Of a stretch of 64,000 bases of DNA, positions 1-8,241 are shown one piece after another. The stretch covers positions 1 through 64,000 of the forward strand of contig LNEK01000030.1 in the NCBI GenBank assembly GCA_001464425.1. Reading direction: 5' to 3'. How positions within the stretch are numbered: the first letter of the stretch is position 1; every line of letters begins with the position of its first letter. A program made the translations under genes and the position numbers. A model generated the notes under the pieces. It had not been told where the DNA came from and made no database searches. It saw nothing but the letters and a program-made list of their open reading frames with translations. Source of the DNA: Alphaproteobacteria bacterium Ga0077535 (GTDB taxonomy: Bacteria; Pseudomonadota; Alphaproteobacteria; Caulobacterales; Aquidulcibacteraceae).

Positions 1-107
1 GGAGTACGCACCGGGGACTGTCAACGAACAAGACAGCCTGCACGCTGCCGGCGCTGAGCCACGGGAGTGAAAGACCTCCTCGCGCCAAGCCGGTAGAAAA
101 AGATCAT

Positions 108-179
108 GGGGCGCGATGGATCGCGTCTAATTCGCGCTGTTCACGCAGCGCACTAACGAGACGAGACCCATCGCGTCCC
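108..179. other. Long two-tier hairpin in non-coding DNA
   Basis: Positions 108-127 and 160-179 form a 20-position stem with one G-U pair and two mismatches. Inside it, 134-139 (GCGCTG) pairs with 146-151 (CAGCGC) around a 6-base loop. Short T runs follow on both strands (189-193 on +; the A run at 97-101 gives T on -). I see no convincing gene in 1-231. The strength of the fold suggests a structured RNA or a decayed element, but it matches no RNA family I can name, and tRNA, SRP RNA and tmRNA signatures are absent. The strand of any transcript is unknown. Confidence 0.4.
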
Positions 180-231
180 GCTCTCCACTTTTTCCGGCGA
201 AAGCCCACAAGGATGGCGCGCGCCTGTCCCC

Positions 232-267
232 AAAAACAAAAAACGCCGCGGCTCATTCGCCGCGGCG
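232..267 (-). terminator. Rho-independent terminator of gcrA
   Basis: Positions 244-252 (CGCCGCGGC) and 259-267 (GCCGCGGCG) form a perfect 9-bp GC stem with a 6-base loop. Read on the minus strand the stem is followed by a T-rich tract, the complement of the A-rich run at 232-243. It begins 26 bases past the gcrA stop codon, so it should end the gcrA transcript. Confidence 0.85.
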
Positions 268-292
268 CTTCTGTCACTTCAGACTAGTTCGA

Positions 293-793
293 TTACATCG
301 CCGAGAGGCGCAGCATCCGCCGGAGCTCGTCCGGATGGCTGGTGCGGCGCTTCTTGGCTTGACTCGGCTGATAGGCCAGACGCGCATGGTCAGCGCAGTA
401 CGGGCCGCCGCTCGAGCCACGGCCGCAGAACGCGAAGGCCGGGTCGGTCGGATCGCCGATCGGATATTTGCACATGCTCTCATTGAGCGTCAGCACGCTG
501 GCGGTCTTGCCGTCTTCGAACCGGACCGGTTCGAGTTCCGGAATGACCACCGAAGGCAGGCTCGACGGCATCCGCAGGCGCGGCGCGGTCGGGCCGACGA
601 TGCGCGGACGGGCCTGCCGGACCGGGCGCTTGGCCGGCCGCGAAGGCGTCGCCCGTCCAGCCAGGCCCAGACGGTGGACCTTGCCGATGACGGCGTTGCG
701 GGTGACCCCGCCCAGTTGTTTCGCAATTTGGCTGGCGGACAAGCCTTCAGCCCATAGCTTGCGCAGCGTAGCTACGCGATCTTCAGTCCACAT
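293..793 (-). CDS. gcrA: GcrA-family cell cycle regulator
   Basis: The 166-residue protein opens with MWTEDRVATLRKLWAEG and a helix-turn-helix (about residues 1-45, including SASQIAKQLGG and TRNAVIGKVHRLGL), which is the GcrA signature. A basic, proline-rich linker and a C-terminal domain with conserved cysteines follow (CKYPIGDP, FCGR, YCADH). In Caulobacter, GcrA works with sigma-70 RNA polymerase and responds to CcrM methylation at GANTC to drive S-phase genes. The ATG at 793 is chosen over the upstream in-frame start at 874 because an AAGGGGG ribosome site precedes it and the family begins at MWT. The gene is single, with its own terminator downstream and a divergent ABC permease upstream. 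Confidence 0.93.
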   Translation of the reverse strand: MWTEDRVATLRKLWAEGLSASQIAKQLGGVTRNAVIGKVHRLGLAGRATPSRPAKRPVRQARPRIVGPTAPRLRMPSSLPSVVIPELEPVRFEDGKTASVLTLNESMCKYPIGDPTDPAFAFCGRGSSGGPYCADHARLAYQPSQAKKRRTSHPDELRRMLRLSAM

Positions 794-891
794 GATCAAG
801 CCCCCTTGGCCCGTGGCCCCGCCCGTATCTGACGGGGACAAGGCACACTCGCTCCTTTGGCGAACGAAAGTCAATCTGTTGCGGTCGAGTC

Positions 892-929
892 ATTGGGGAT
901 ACACCATATGATGTAGAGATATCCCCAAT
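892..929. promoter_or_regulatory. 10-bp inverted repeat between gcrA and permease
   Basis: ATTGGGGATA at 892-901 is repeated exactly as its reverse complement TATCCCCAAT at 920-929, with an 18-base spacer containing CATATG. It sits 99 bases upstream of the gcrA start and 147 bases upstream of the divergent permease start. The form suits a dimeric regulator binding site, or a hairpin if transcribed. Which protein binds is unknown. Confidence 0.45.
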
Positions 930-1024
930 TCGGTAATGTTTTCCTAACAGGCAACTCAAGGGCTGCTCCTCAGGCTCGACGCACATTATCTGTGCTGCAA
1001 CCAGCGCTTAGCCCGCCGGGTATG

Positions 1025-1040
1025 GTTAACGGGCGCTTAC
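1025..1040. promoter_or_regulatory. Possible CtrA-like half-match
   Basis: GTTAA at 1025-1029, seven bases, then TTAC at 1037-1040 resembles the CtrA consensus (GTTAA-N7-TTAA) with one mismatch. It lies 36 bases before the ABC permease start. CtrA regulation fits the likely lineage, but one near-match is weak evidence. Confidence 0.22.
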
Positions 1041-1075
1041 AACCGTTAAGATTTTATGAAAGGCCCGTTCTCGTT

Positions 1076-1888
1076 ATGGACACCCAAGTCGCGCCGCCGC
1101 AGCTCACCTCCCGCCGCTACGGAGCTGTGAATTGGCTGGGGCTGAAGACGCTCACCGAGCGCGAGATCAAACGCTTCCTGAAAGTCGGCATGCAGACGGT
1201 GTTCGCACCGCTCGTGCAGACGCTGCTGTTCATGATGGTGTTTGGCCTCGTGCTGCGCGGCGGCCCCTGGCCGGGCACGGAGCGCGCGTACGCCGACGGC
1301 CTCGCGGCCGGCCTCGTCATGATGTCGATCCTCTCGAACGCATTTCAGAACGCGTCGTCGTCGATCGTCATCGCCAAGGTGCAAGGCAATTCGGTCGACT
1401 TCCTGATGCCACCGCTGTCCGCGTTCGAACTCACGGTGGCGTTCATCGTCGGCGCCGCTGCGCGCGGAATCTTAGTCGGCGCTGCGAGTTTGCTCGCGGT
1501 GTCATGGCTCGCCAACATCACGCCGGCTGAGCCGCTCGCGGCTTTGTACTATGGCGTTGTCGCCTCGATCATGTTCGGCGCCGTCGGTTTAATCGGCGGC
1601 ATCTGGGCCGACAAGTTCGATCACATCGCTGCCGTGACCAACTTCATCGTCGTGCCGCTGACATTTCTCTCCGGCACCTTCTATTCCACCGACATTCTGC
1701 CCGAGCCGTTCCGCACGCTCTCGCACTACAATCCGGTGTTCTTCCTGATCGACGGATTCCGCTACGGCTTCATCGGCTCGCACGACGCGCCGCTCATCCC
1801 CGGCGCGCTGATCTCACTTGGCATCACCGCCGCGCTCTGCTGGGCCTGCTGGGCGCTGTTGAAGAGCGGGTATCGGCTCAGGAGCTGA
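1076..1888 (+). CDS. ABC-2 type transporter permease
   Basis: This 270-residue integral membrane protein has the ABC-2 permease layout: a cytoplasmic N-terminus ending in the amphipathic EREIKRFLKV segment, then about six membrane spans and a conserved NPVFFLIDGFRYGF motif before the last span. The family exports lipids, polysaccharides or drugs with a separate ATPase. The ATG at 1076 is chosen because GAAAGG lies 12 bases upstream and the family start is near MDTQ; an in-frame start at 992 would add a tail rich in proline and arginine. No ATP-binding gene is adjacent, so its partner must be encoded elsewhere. The substrate cannot be read from the sequence. Confidence 0.85.
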   Translation: MDTQVAPPQLTSRRYGAVNWLGLKTLTEREIKRFLKVGMQTVFAPLVQTLLFMMVFGLVLRGGPWPGTERAYADGLAAGLVMMSILSNAFQNASSSIVIAKVQGNSVDFLMPPLSAFELTVAFIVGAAARGILVGAASLLAVSWLANITPAEPLAALYYGVVASIMFGAVGLIGGIWADKFDHIAAVTNFIVVPLTFLSGTFYSTDILPEPFRTLSHYNPVFFLIDGFRYGFIGSHDAPLIPGALISLGITAALCWACWALLKSGYRLRS

Positions 1889-1891
1889 GAG

Positions 1892-2227
1892 TTGTATGCG
1901 TTGGTTCTCATACCCCTGGCAGGTTGGCTCACTGGCCTTTTGATCAGCCTGCATTCAAACAAATTGGGAGGGAAAACACTAATCGTCTCATTGGTTGTCG
2001 CGATCAGCGCGTTCTTTCTGACAAGCACAAACAACGATCACCAATGGGGCGCCTGGGCTTATCTTTCAGCAGTTGGGGCCATCTCTGGCGTCATCGGCCC
2101 GATGTGCTTTGCCGGCGATAAAGAGCTCGGCATCGGCGCATCCGTGATACTAGGTCCTTGCCTCGTATTTGGAGCGATGACCCTGCTTTTTTCGGCTGGT
2201 TGCGTCTGGTCCGGTCAATGCCTCTAA
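1892..2227 (+). CDS. Small integral membrane protein, unknown function
   Basis: This 111-residue protein is mostly hydrophobic, with about four predicted spans (roughly residues 2-20, 28-45, 52-72 and 82-105) and no motif I recognise. It uses a TTG start at 1892 with a well-placed GGAG at 1881-1884 inside the end of the preceding permease gene, which implies co-transcription three bases downstream. Its stop overlaps the stop of the converging esterase gene by three bases. The ribosome site and membrane-like composition support a real gene. Function is unknown. Confidence 0.5.
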   Translation: MYALVLIPLAGWLTGLLISLHSNKLGGKTLIVSLVVAISAFFLTSTNNDHQWGAWAYLSAVGAISGVIGPMCFAGDKELGIGASVILGPCLVFGAMTLLFSAGCVWSGQCL

Positions 2228-3231
2228 CTAAGCGTCTTCGCTAACAACGGCAAAAACACATCCATGCGATAATCCACGCCGGAATGGTCGTCGTCGTATT
2301 CTTCGTAAGCGTGCGGAATATTCGCGGCCTTCAGCTTGTTCGCGAAACGCCGCATCCCAAAATGAATCCGGAATTGGTCTGACCAACCGCAATCCATGTA
2401 GACGAGCTTCAGCTTACGGAGATTTTCGCCCAGCGCATCGAACATCACGACCGGATCGTTCTTCATCCAATTATTCCAGCGCTCAGGAATCAGTTCGCCG
2501 GTGCGCGGATCCATCGGCAGCCGCATGTTGCGGAACTGCGTGGGATCCGGATCGTAGAAAGCCGCCTGCCCCAGATCCATCAGGATCATGCGATCCTTGT
2601 CCTTCATCTTCGGCTTGGCTTCGACGTGCTTGATCCATTTCTCGATCGAATAGTCGAACGGCCGCAGCGCATCGCAATCATCGTACAAAGTCGGGATGAA
2701 GAGCGTGTCGAAACCCATGTCGCCGGAATTGATGGCGATAGCGCTCCAGACGTCGCTGCGATTCATGCCGTGCCACGCGGCCCCATAGCCGCCGGAGGAT
2801 TTGCCGAACACGCCGCGCCGCCCAGCGCCACCGCAGGCGAACTTCGCTTCTATGAAAGGAACGATCTCGTCACAGACATAATCGCCGTACCGGCCGGAGC
2901 CTTCGCTGTTCAGATATTGGTTGCCGTAGAGCTTGGTGAAGCAATCCGGGAACGCCACCACCGCGCGCGCCATACCCTCAGAGGCCAGCCGATCCAACCT
3001 TTCCGGCACGTTCTCGGCGTCTGGCTTCCAACTGGTGTGCCCGAGCCCCGAGCCCCAATAGCCGGTGAGATCGACCAGCAGCGGCAGCGGCTCAGCTGGT
3101 GTCCACCCCGGCGGGGTCCAGACATGCAGTTCGCGCTCCGTCGGATCGCCGAGTGAATTGCCCTTCAGGACCTCGGATTGATGGATCAGGCGATGCAGTT
3201 CGCCGCGCGGAATGGAATGGTCTCGTCTCAT
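2224..3231 (-). CDS. Putative esterase, alpha/beta hydrolase fold
   Basis: The 335-residue protein matches the esterase-D/PF00756 type. It has LPLLVDLTGYWG near residue 50, a nucleophile elbow in GKSSGGYGA (about residue 143), an acid candidate in YMDCGWSDQ and a catalytic histidine in DDDHSGVDYR near the C-terminus. No signal peptide is seen, so it is probably cytoplasmic. Likely substrates are small acyl esters such as S-formylglutathione or siderophore esters, but the sequence does not decide. It converges with the small membrane protein gene. The upstream region to argD is only 81 bases and must carry divergent promoters. Confidence 0.8.
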   Translation of the reverse strand: MRRDHSIPRGELHRLIHQSEVLKGNSLGDPTERELHVWTPPGWTPAEPLPLLVDLTGYWGSGLGHTSWKPDAENVPERLDRLASEGMARAVVAFPDCFTKLYGNQYLNSEGSGRYGDYVCDEIVPFIEAKFACGGAGRRGVFGKSSGGYGAAWHGMNRSDVWSAIAINSGDMGFDTLFIPTLYDDCDALRPFDYSIEKWIKHVEAKPKMKDKDRMILMDLGQAAFYDPDPTQFRNMRLPMDPRTGELIPERWNNWMKNDPVVMFDALGENLRKLKLVYMDCGWSDQFRIHFGMRRFANKLKAANIPHAYEEYDDDHSGVDYRMDVFLPLLAKTLS

Positions 3232-3312
3232 GAAAAGGTGATGATACGCTGCGCTTGACCTTGCAAGCGGCGCGGATCAAAACCCCGCCTTCCCCAAAGA
3301 CCGAGAACCCAT

Positions 3313-4506
3313 ATGTCCGCTGCAGAAAGCCATATCCTTCCCGTCTATTCGCCGCCGGAGCAAAGCTTCGTGCGCGGCGAAGGCTGCTGGATCTGGGACG
3401 ATAAGGGCGACAAATATCTCGACTGCATCGCCGGCATCGCCGTGAACGCTCTGGGTCACGCGCCGCCCGTGCTGGTGAAGGCGTTGACCGAGCAAGCCGG
3501 CAAGCTCTGGCACACGTCGAACATGTTCAAGGTGAAAGGCCAGGAAGAACTCGCCGCCAAGTACGTCCGCGATTCATTCGCCGACGTCGTGTTCTTCACC
3601 AACTCCGGCACCGAAGCGATCGAGGGCGCGCTGAAAACGGCGCGCAAGTATCACAGCGCCAACGGCCACCCGGAAAAGATCGACGTCATCGGCTTCCAAG
3701 GGTCATTCCATGGCCGCTCGTACGCGGCTGTAAACGCGTCAGGGAATGCAAACTACATTGATGGCTTCGGCCCGCGCCTGCCGGGCTACATTCAAGCGCC
3801 GTACGGCGATCTCGAAGCTCTGAAAAAGCTCGTCGGCCCGACGACGGCGGCTTTCATCATTGAGCCGGTGCAAGGCGAAGGCGGTGTGCGCGCTGTGCCG
3901 GACGATTTCCTGCGCGCGCTGCGCAAGCTCGCCGACGACAACGGCGCGCTGCTGATCTTCGACGAAGTGCAATCGGGCGCCAGCCGTACCGGCAAAATCT
4001 GGGCGCACCAATGGAGCGGCGTCGCGCCGGATATCATGGCTGTGGCCAAGGGCGTCGGCGGCGGCTTCCCGATGGGCGCGTTCCTCGCGACCAAGGAAGC
4101 GGCCAAAGGCATGGTGCGCGGCGTTCATGGCACCACCTTCGGCGGCAACCCGCTGGCGATGGCAGTCGGCAACGCCTGCTACGATGAAATCTCAAAGCCG
4201 GAATTCCTCGAGCGCGTGAACACAGTGTCGAACCACCTGACGCAAGCGCTCGAAGGTCTGAAGGATCGCCATCCTGACCTCGTCGTCGCCGTCACCGGCA
4301 AAGGCCTGATGCGCGGCCTCAAACTCAAGATCGATCCGAAGACGATTCAGGGCAAATTGCGCGACCGCAAAGTGCTCGTCGGCGTCGCCGGCGACAACGT
4401 GTTGCGGATGGCGCCGCCGCTGGTGATCAGCGAAGAGGAAATTCGTCACGCAGTGGACGCGATCGACGCGGTGCTCGCAGCGCAAATGGCGGAAGCCGGG
4501 GCGTGA
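3313..4506 (+). CDS. argD: Acetylornithine aminotransferase
   Basis: This 397-residue class III PLP aminotransferase catalyses the transamination of N-acetylglutamate semialdehyde in arginine biosynthesis, and often succinyldiaminopimelate in lysine synthesis. Visible motifs are [12 protein letters not shown] for phosphate binding, IFDEVQSG with the cofactor aspartate (D217), and the Schiff-base lysine K246 in AVAKGVGGG. Length and motif order are normal for ArgD. It overlaps argF by four bases (GTGA), so the two are translationally coupled in an argD-argF operon that continues to hslO. Confidence 0.96.
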   Translation: MSAAESHILPVYSPPEQSFVRGEGCWIWDDKGDKYLDCIAGIAVNALGHAPPVLVKALTEQAGKLWHTSNMFKVKGQEELAAKYVRDSFADVVFFTNSGTEAIEGALKTARKYHSANGHPEKIDVIGFQGSFHGRSYAAVNASGNANYIDGFGPRLPGYIQAPYGDLEALKKLVGPTTAAFIIEPVQGEGGVRAVPDDFLRALRKLADDNGALLIFDEVQSGASRTGKIWAHQWSGVAPDIMAVAKGVGGGFPMGAFLATKEAAKGMVRGVHGTTFGGNPLAMAVGNACYDEISKPEFLERVNTVSNHLTQALEGLKDRHPDLVVAVTGKGLMRGLKLKIDPKTIQGKLRDRKVLVGVAGDNVLRMAPPLVISEEEIRHAVDAIDAVLAAQMAEAGA

Positions 4507-5438
4507 TCCCAGACGTCCGCCACTTCCTGGATATTTCGTCGCTCAGCACCGAAGAGCTGCGCGCGATTTTGGATGAAGCGCACGCGCGCAAAGCGGCGCG
4601 CCTCGATTGGCCGAAGGCTAAGCGCGACGAAGATGCGCCGCTCGACGGCTACGCGCTGGCGATGATCTTCCAGAAGAACTCGACGCGTACGCGCGTCTCG
4701 TTCGAGATCGGCATGCATCAGCTCGGCGGCACGTCGATTGTGCTGAACGCCAACGACACGCAACTCGGCCGCGGCGAGACGGTGGAGGACACCGCGCGCG
4801 TGCTCTCACGCATGGTCGACGCCGTGATGATCCGCGCCAATTCGCATCAGGACGTGGTCGACTTCTCCGCGGCGAGCGACGTGCCGGTGATCAACGGCCT
4901 CACCGATCTCTCGCACCCGTGCCAGATCATCGCCGATATCGTGACCATCGAGGAACGCATGGGCGATATCGCGGGCAAAACCATCGCTTGGCTGGGTGAC
5001 GGCAATAACGTCTGCACCTCGTTCGTCCACGCCGCCGAGAAACTCGATTTCAAGCTGCGTATCGCGACACCCGCGGCCTATGCAGCGCGTGGTCAAGAGA
5101 TCGCGGCAGCTAAGGCGGCTAGCGCCGATGTTGAGGTTGGTACGGATGCGCGCGCTGCTATTGCTGGCGCCGATGTCGTCGTCACGGACACCTGGGTGTC
5201 GATGGGCGACACCGATAAAGACGCGCGCATGGCGGCGTTTCCGCCATTTTCTGTGAATGAGCAGATGATGCAGTTGGCGTCGAAGGATGCGCTGTTCCTG
5301 CATTGCTTACCGGCACACCGCGGCGAAGAAGTCACCGACGCGGTGATGGACGGCCCGCAATCGGGCGTGTGGGATGAAGCGGAGAACCGCATTCATGCGC
5401 AAAAAGCAGTGCTGCTCTGGTGCTTAGGCAAGCTTTAG
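4503..5438 (+). CDS. argF: Ornithine carbamoyltransferase
   Basis: The 311-residue enzyme makes citrulline from ornithine and carbamoyl phosphate. The carbamoyl-phosphate loop STRTR is at residues 60-64, HPCQ at 138-141 and the ornithine-site motif HCLP at 267-270, all in the expected order. The start is GTG at 4503, inside the argD stop (GTGA); no better ATG is near, and family proteins begin at about this point (RHFLDIS). Cytoplasmic trimer by family knowledge. A short stem (GATGGGG at 5441-5447 with CCCCATC at 5470-5476) follows but lacks a T tract, so read-through into hslO is likely. Confidence 0.96.
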   Translation: MIPDVRHFLDISSLSTEELRAILDEAHARKAARLDWPKAKRDEDAPLDGYALAMIFQKNSTRTRVSFEIGMHQLGGTSIVLNANDTQLGRGETVEDTARVLSRMVDAVMIRANSHQDVVDFSAASDVPVINGLTDLSHPCQIIADIVTIEERMGDIAGKTIAWLGDGNNVCTSFVHAAEKLDFKLRIATPAAYAARGQEIAAAKAASADVEVGTDARAAIAGADVVVTDTWVSMGDTDKDARMAAFPPFSVNEQMMQLASKDALFLHCLPAHRGEEVTDAVMDGPQSGVWDEAENRIHAQKAVLLWCLGKL

Positions 5439-5487
5439 CGGATGGGGTTTGGCGAACCCGCCCTCGCTCCCCATCTGATGCGCGCAC

Positions 5488-6402
5488 ATGACGGACCCGA
5501 CTGACACATCCTCGGCCACCGACGACATCGTCGCCGCCTTCCGGCTTGATAAAGCCCCTGTGCGGGGCCGCACCGTGCGCATCGGCGCCGAAGCGCTCGA
5601 CCCTATTCTGCGGCGCCACGATTATCCTCGCCCCGTGGCGATGCTGCTGGGAGAAGCGCTGGCGCTCGCAGCGTTGGTTGGATCGCTGCTCAAAGCCGAA
5701 GGCAGACTTGTCGTGCAAGCGCAGGGCGAAGGGCCTGTGACGCTGCTCGTCGCCGAGTACAGCGTCGGCGGCGGCTTGCGAGGTTACGCGCGGCTCGCTG
5801 AGGGCGCTGCGGAAGCGCTTGAAGCTAATCGGATGCCGCCGGCTGCATTGCTCGGCGTTGGCACACTGGTGCTGACGCTCGATCAGGGCGACAACAAGAC
5901 ATCGTACCAAGGCGTGGTGCCACTCGATGGCGCAACATTGGCCGCGTGTGCTGAAAGCTATTTCAGGGTCAGCGAACAAACCGATACCTGCATCAAGCTT
6001 GCCGTCGGGCAGTTGTTCGCGGGCGATGAACCACCGCTATGGCGTGCAGGCGGCATTCTTCTCCAACGGATCGCAGGCGACGACGCGCGGGGCGATACAG
6101 GCGAAGACTGGAACCGTGCATCGATCCTATTTGCGACGCTGCGCGACGAAGAACTGGTTGACCCCGAACTCCCTGCCGATCGGTTGCTCTATCGCCTCTT
6201 CCACGAGGAAGGCGCGCGCATGGATACGCCCGCGGCGCTCGAAGATCGTTGCACCTGCAACGAGGAGCGCCTAACCGGCGTGATGCGCCAATTTCCTGCA
6301 GAGGAACTGCGCGATCTCGTTGAAGACGATGGAAAAATTCACGCACGCTGTCAGTTCTGCGCGCGTGAATATTCGATCGAGCCGCTGCAGATTGGAGCCT
6401 AA
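5488..6402 (+). CDS. hslO: Hsp33 redox-regulated chaperone
   Basis: The 304-residue protein has the Hsp33 N-terminal fold (VRGRTVRIG, LLGEALALAALVGSLLK) and the C-terminal zinc switch CTC (255, 257) and CQFC (288, 291). Hsp33 is a holdase that becomes active when oxidants release the zinc and form disulfides. Length is typical. It lies 49 bases after argF, an argF-hslO order that I recall from other alphaproteobacteria. All four switch cysteines are intact. Confidence 0.95.
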   Translation: MTDPTDTSSATDDIVAAFRLDKAPVRGRTVRIGAEALDPILRRHDYPRPVAMLLGEALALAALVGSLLKAEGRLVVQAQGEGPVTLLVAEYSVGGGLRGYARLAEGAAEALEANRMPPAALLGVGTLVLTLDQGDNKTSYQGVVPLDGATLAACAESYFRVSEQTDTCIKLAVGQLFAGDEPPLWRAGGILLQRIAGDDARGDTGEDWNRASILFATLRDEELVDPELPADRLLYRLFHEEGARMDTPAALEDRCTCNEERLTGVMRQFPAEELRDLVEDDGKIHARCQFCAREYSIEPLQIGA

Positions 6403-6441
6403 ACGGGGCCTTGTGCGTTGATGCGCCAAAGGAGCCCATCA

Positions 6442-6810
6442 ATGCGTGCATTCGCGCCATTCTTGATCGCTGCTGTTGTTTTCACTGGCGCCGCGCAAGG
6501 CCAAGAGCCGGCGTCGCAAACCTTGGTCCAGCGCGGCCAATCGCTCGTCGCAGCGAACTGCAGTTCGTGTCATGCAATCGGCGGGCGCGAGTCCAACGCC
6601 ACGCGGACAGCGCCCGCATTTCGCACAATTGCGCAGATCTATCCCGTCGCGCATCTCGAAGAGGCGCTTGCTGAAGGGCTGAGCGTTGGCGCTGGCCATG
6701 AGCACGAGGCGCTTCAAGCGGGTGAGGTGCGCGCGATCGTCGCTTACCTCGAAACCATTCAGACGGAGCAGACGCCGCAACAGCGTCGAGCGCCCCCGGC
6801 TGTCGGCTAA
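6442..6810 (+). CDS. Small periplasmic c-type cytochrome
   Basis: The 122-residue product has a signal peptide ending near AAQGQE (residue 21) and one haem motif, CSSCH, at residues 40-44, then a helix-rich tail ending in a proline-rich segment. The start at 6442 is fixed by AAGGAG at 6428-6433; an earlier in-frame ATG lacks this spacing. Class I cytochromes normally ligate haem iron with a methionine about 50-60 residues after CxxCH, in a GHPxMP-type loop. Here that loop reads GHEHEAL, and the mature protein has no methionine, so the sixth ligand must be something else, perhaps a histidine. It may be co-transcribed with hslO. Confidence 0.85.
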   Translation: MRAFAPFLIAAVVFTGAAQGQEPASQTLVQRGQSLVAANCSSCHAIGGRESNATRTAPAFRTIAQIYPVAHLEEALAEGLSVGAGHEHEALQAGEVRAIVAYLETIQTEQTPQQRRAPPAVG

Positions 6811-6813
6811 AGC

Positions 6814-7509
6814 TTACGCGTCCACGTCCAGCGCGTAGCCGGCGCTGCGCACGGTGCGGATGGGGTCATTCTCGTCACCGACCATCAGCGCTTTGCGCAG
6901 CCGGCCGATATGCACGTCCACTGTGCGCGCCTCGACATACACATCCGAACCCCAAACTGCATCAAGCAATTGTTCGCGGCTGAACACGCGGCCAGGATGC
7001 TGCATCAAGTGATCCAGAATGCGGAACTCGGTGGGACCCAGATGCACTTCACGCGATCCACGCTTCACGCGATGAGACACGCGGTCCATGACGATGTCGC
7101 CAGCAATAATCTGATCTTCAGCCAAACCAGGCCGGATGCGCCGCATCACAGCGCGCAACCGCGCCAATAATTCGCTCATCGAGAACGGCTTGGTGATGTA
7201 ATCATCAGCGCCGATGTCGAGACCGCGGATACGATCCCCCTCTTCAGTGCGGGCGGTGAGCATTACGATGGGTGTGTTGCGGGTTTCTTGGCGCGCGCGT
7301 AGCCGGCGGCACACTTCGATGCCGGGCGCTTTCGGCAGCATCCAGTCCAGCACAACAAGATCAGGCGGCGTTTCTTCCGCGGCAAGCAGCGCTTCTTCAC
7401 CATCTGTGGCGATGGAAACGCGGTAGCCTTCCTTCTCTAGATTGTATTTGAGGAGGTCCGCCAAAGCCGCCTCATCCTCTACCACCAGCACGTGCGGCGC
7501 CTTGGCCAT
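6814..7509 (-). CDS. phoB: Phosphate regulon response regulator PhoB
   Basis: The 231-residue OmpR-type regulator has a receiver domain (acid pocket E11-D12, phospho-aspartate D55 in LVVLDWMLP, lysine in YITKPFS) and a C-terminal winged helix with the recognition segment VDVHIGRLRKAL. PhoB activates phosphate-starvation genes from Pho boxes. It is the last gene of the phoR-pstB-phoU-phoB set on the minus strand, 11 bases after phoU. It converges with the cytochrome gene with only three bases between stops and no obvious terminator. Confidence 0.95.
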   Translation of the reverse strand: MAKAPHVLVVEDEAALADLLKYNLEKEGYRVSIATDGEEALLAAEETPPDLVVLDWMLPKAPGIEVCRRLRARQETRNTPIVMLTARTEEGDRIRGLDIGADDYITKPFSMSELLARLRAVMRRIRPGLAEDQIIAGDIVMDRVSHRVKRGSREVHLGPTEFRILDHLMQHPGRVFSREQLLDAVWGSDVYVEARTVDVHIGRLRKALMVGDENDPIRTVRSAGYALDVDA

Positions 7510-7520
7510 CGCGTGAATCC

Positions 7521-8213
7521 TTAGTCAGATGCCTCCGCAGCGGCCCGCGGCCGTTGCGTCGCGATTTCCTCACCCGTGACCAGGAAGTGGATGTACTCGG
7601 CAATGTTAGTGCCGTGATCGCCGATCCGTTCCAGATTCTTGGCGACAAAAAGCAAGTGCGCGCACGAAGAGATCATGCGCGGATCTTCGATCATGTAGGT
7701 CAGCAATTCGCGAAACAGCGAATTATAGTGCGCGTCGATGTTGTCGTCGGCGTTCCAGACGTTGACTGCGGCCTGCACGTCGCGATTGGCGTAAGCGTTC
7801 AACACTTGGTTCAAATGCGAGGCGGCGATCTTGCCCATGCGCTCAACAGAGCGCGTCAGCTGGATCGGCTCTGCCTGGTTCAAAATCAAAGTGCGCTTGG
7901 CGATGTTTTTGGCCAAGTCACCTACGCGCTCAAGTTCGCCCGCGATGCGCCATGCGGTTAGGACAACGCGCAGATCGCCAGCCATCGGCTGGCGCAGCGC
8001 GAACAATTTGATCGCGCGCTTTTCCACGTCCCGCTGAGCCTGATCGATCTTCGAGTCACGCTGGATCACAGCTTGCGCCAGCTCGGTATCGCGGCGCGCG
8101 ACCGCCGAAAGGCTGTCGTTCACAGCGATTTCGGCCAAGCCCCCCATGCGCGCAACCTCTTGGGTCAGCGCGTCGAGCTCTTCCGTGAACGCTTTGACGG
8201 TATGCTCAGCCAT
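7521..8213 (-). CDS. phoU: Phosphate transport regulator PhoU
   Basis: The 230-residue all-helical protein has two PhoU repeats, each with the metal-binding E/DxxxD-type pattern (ELERVGDLAKNIAKR in the first half, NLERIGDHGTNIAEY in the second). PhoU links the Pst transporter to PhoR and restrains the regulon under phosphate excess. The order after pstB and before phoB is the standard one. The start ATG at 8213 begins MAEHTVKAF, as in the family. Confidence 0.95.
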   Translation of the reverse strand: MAEHTVKAFTEELDALTQEVARMGGLAEIAVNDSLSAVARRDTELAQAVIQRDSKIDQAQRDVEKRAIKLFALRQPMAGDLRVVLTAWRIAGELERVGDLAKNIAKRTLILNQAEPIQLTRSVERMGKIAASHLNQVLNAYANRDVQAAVNVWNADDNIDAHYNSLFRELLTYMIEDPRMISSCAHLLFVAKNLERIGDHGTNIAEYIHFLVTGEEIATQRPRAAAEASD

Positions 8214-8241
8214 TATCGCCCGATCTCCGCGGCGCGGCCGA

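Noticed and set aside
528-539. tRNA T-arm-like string GGTTCGAGTTCC
   Set aside because: It lies inside the gcrA coding region and no acceptor, D or anticodon arms can be formed around it.
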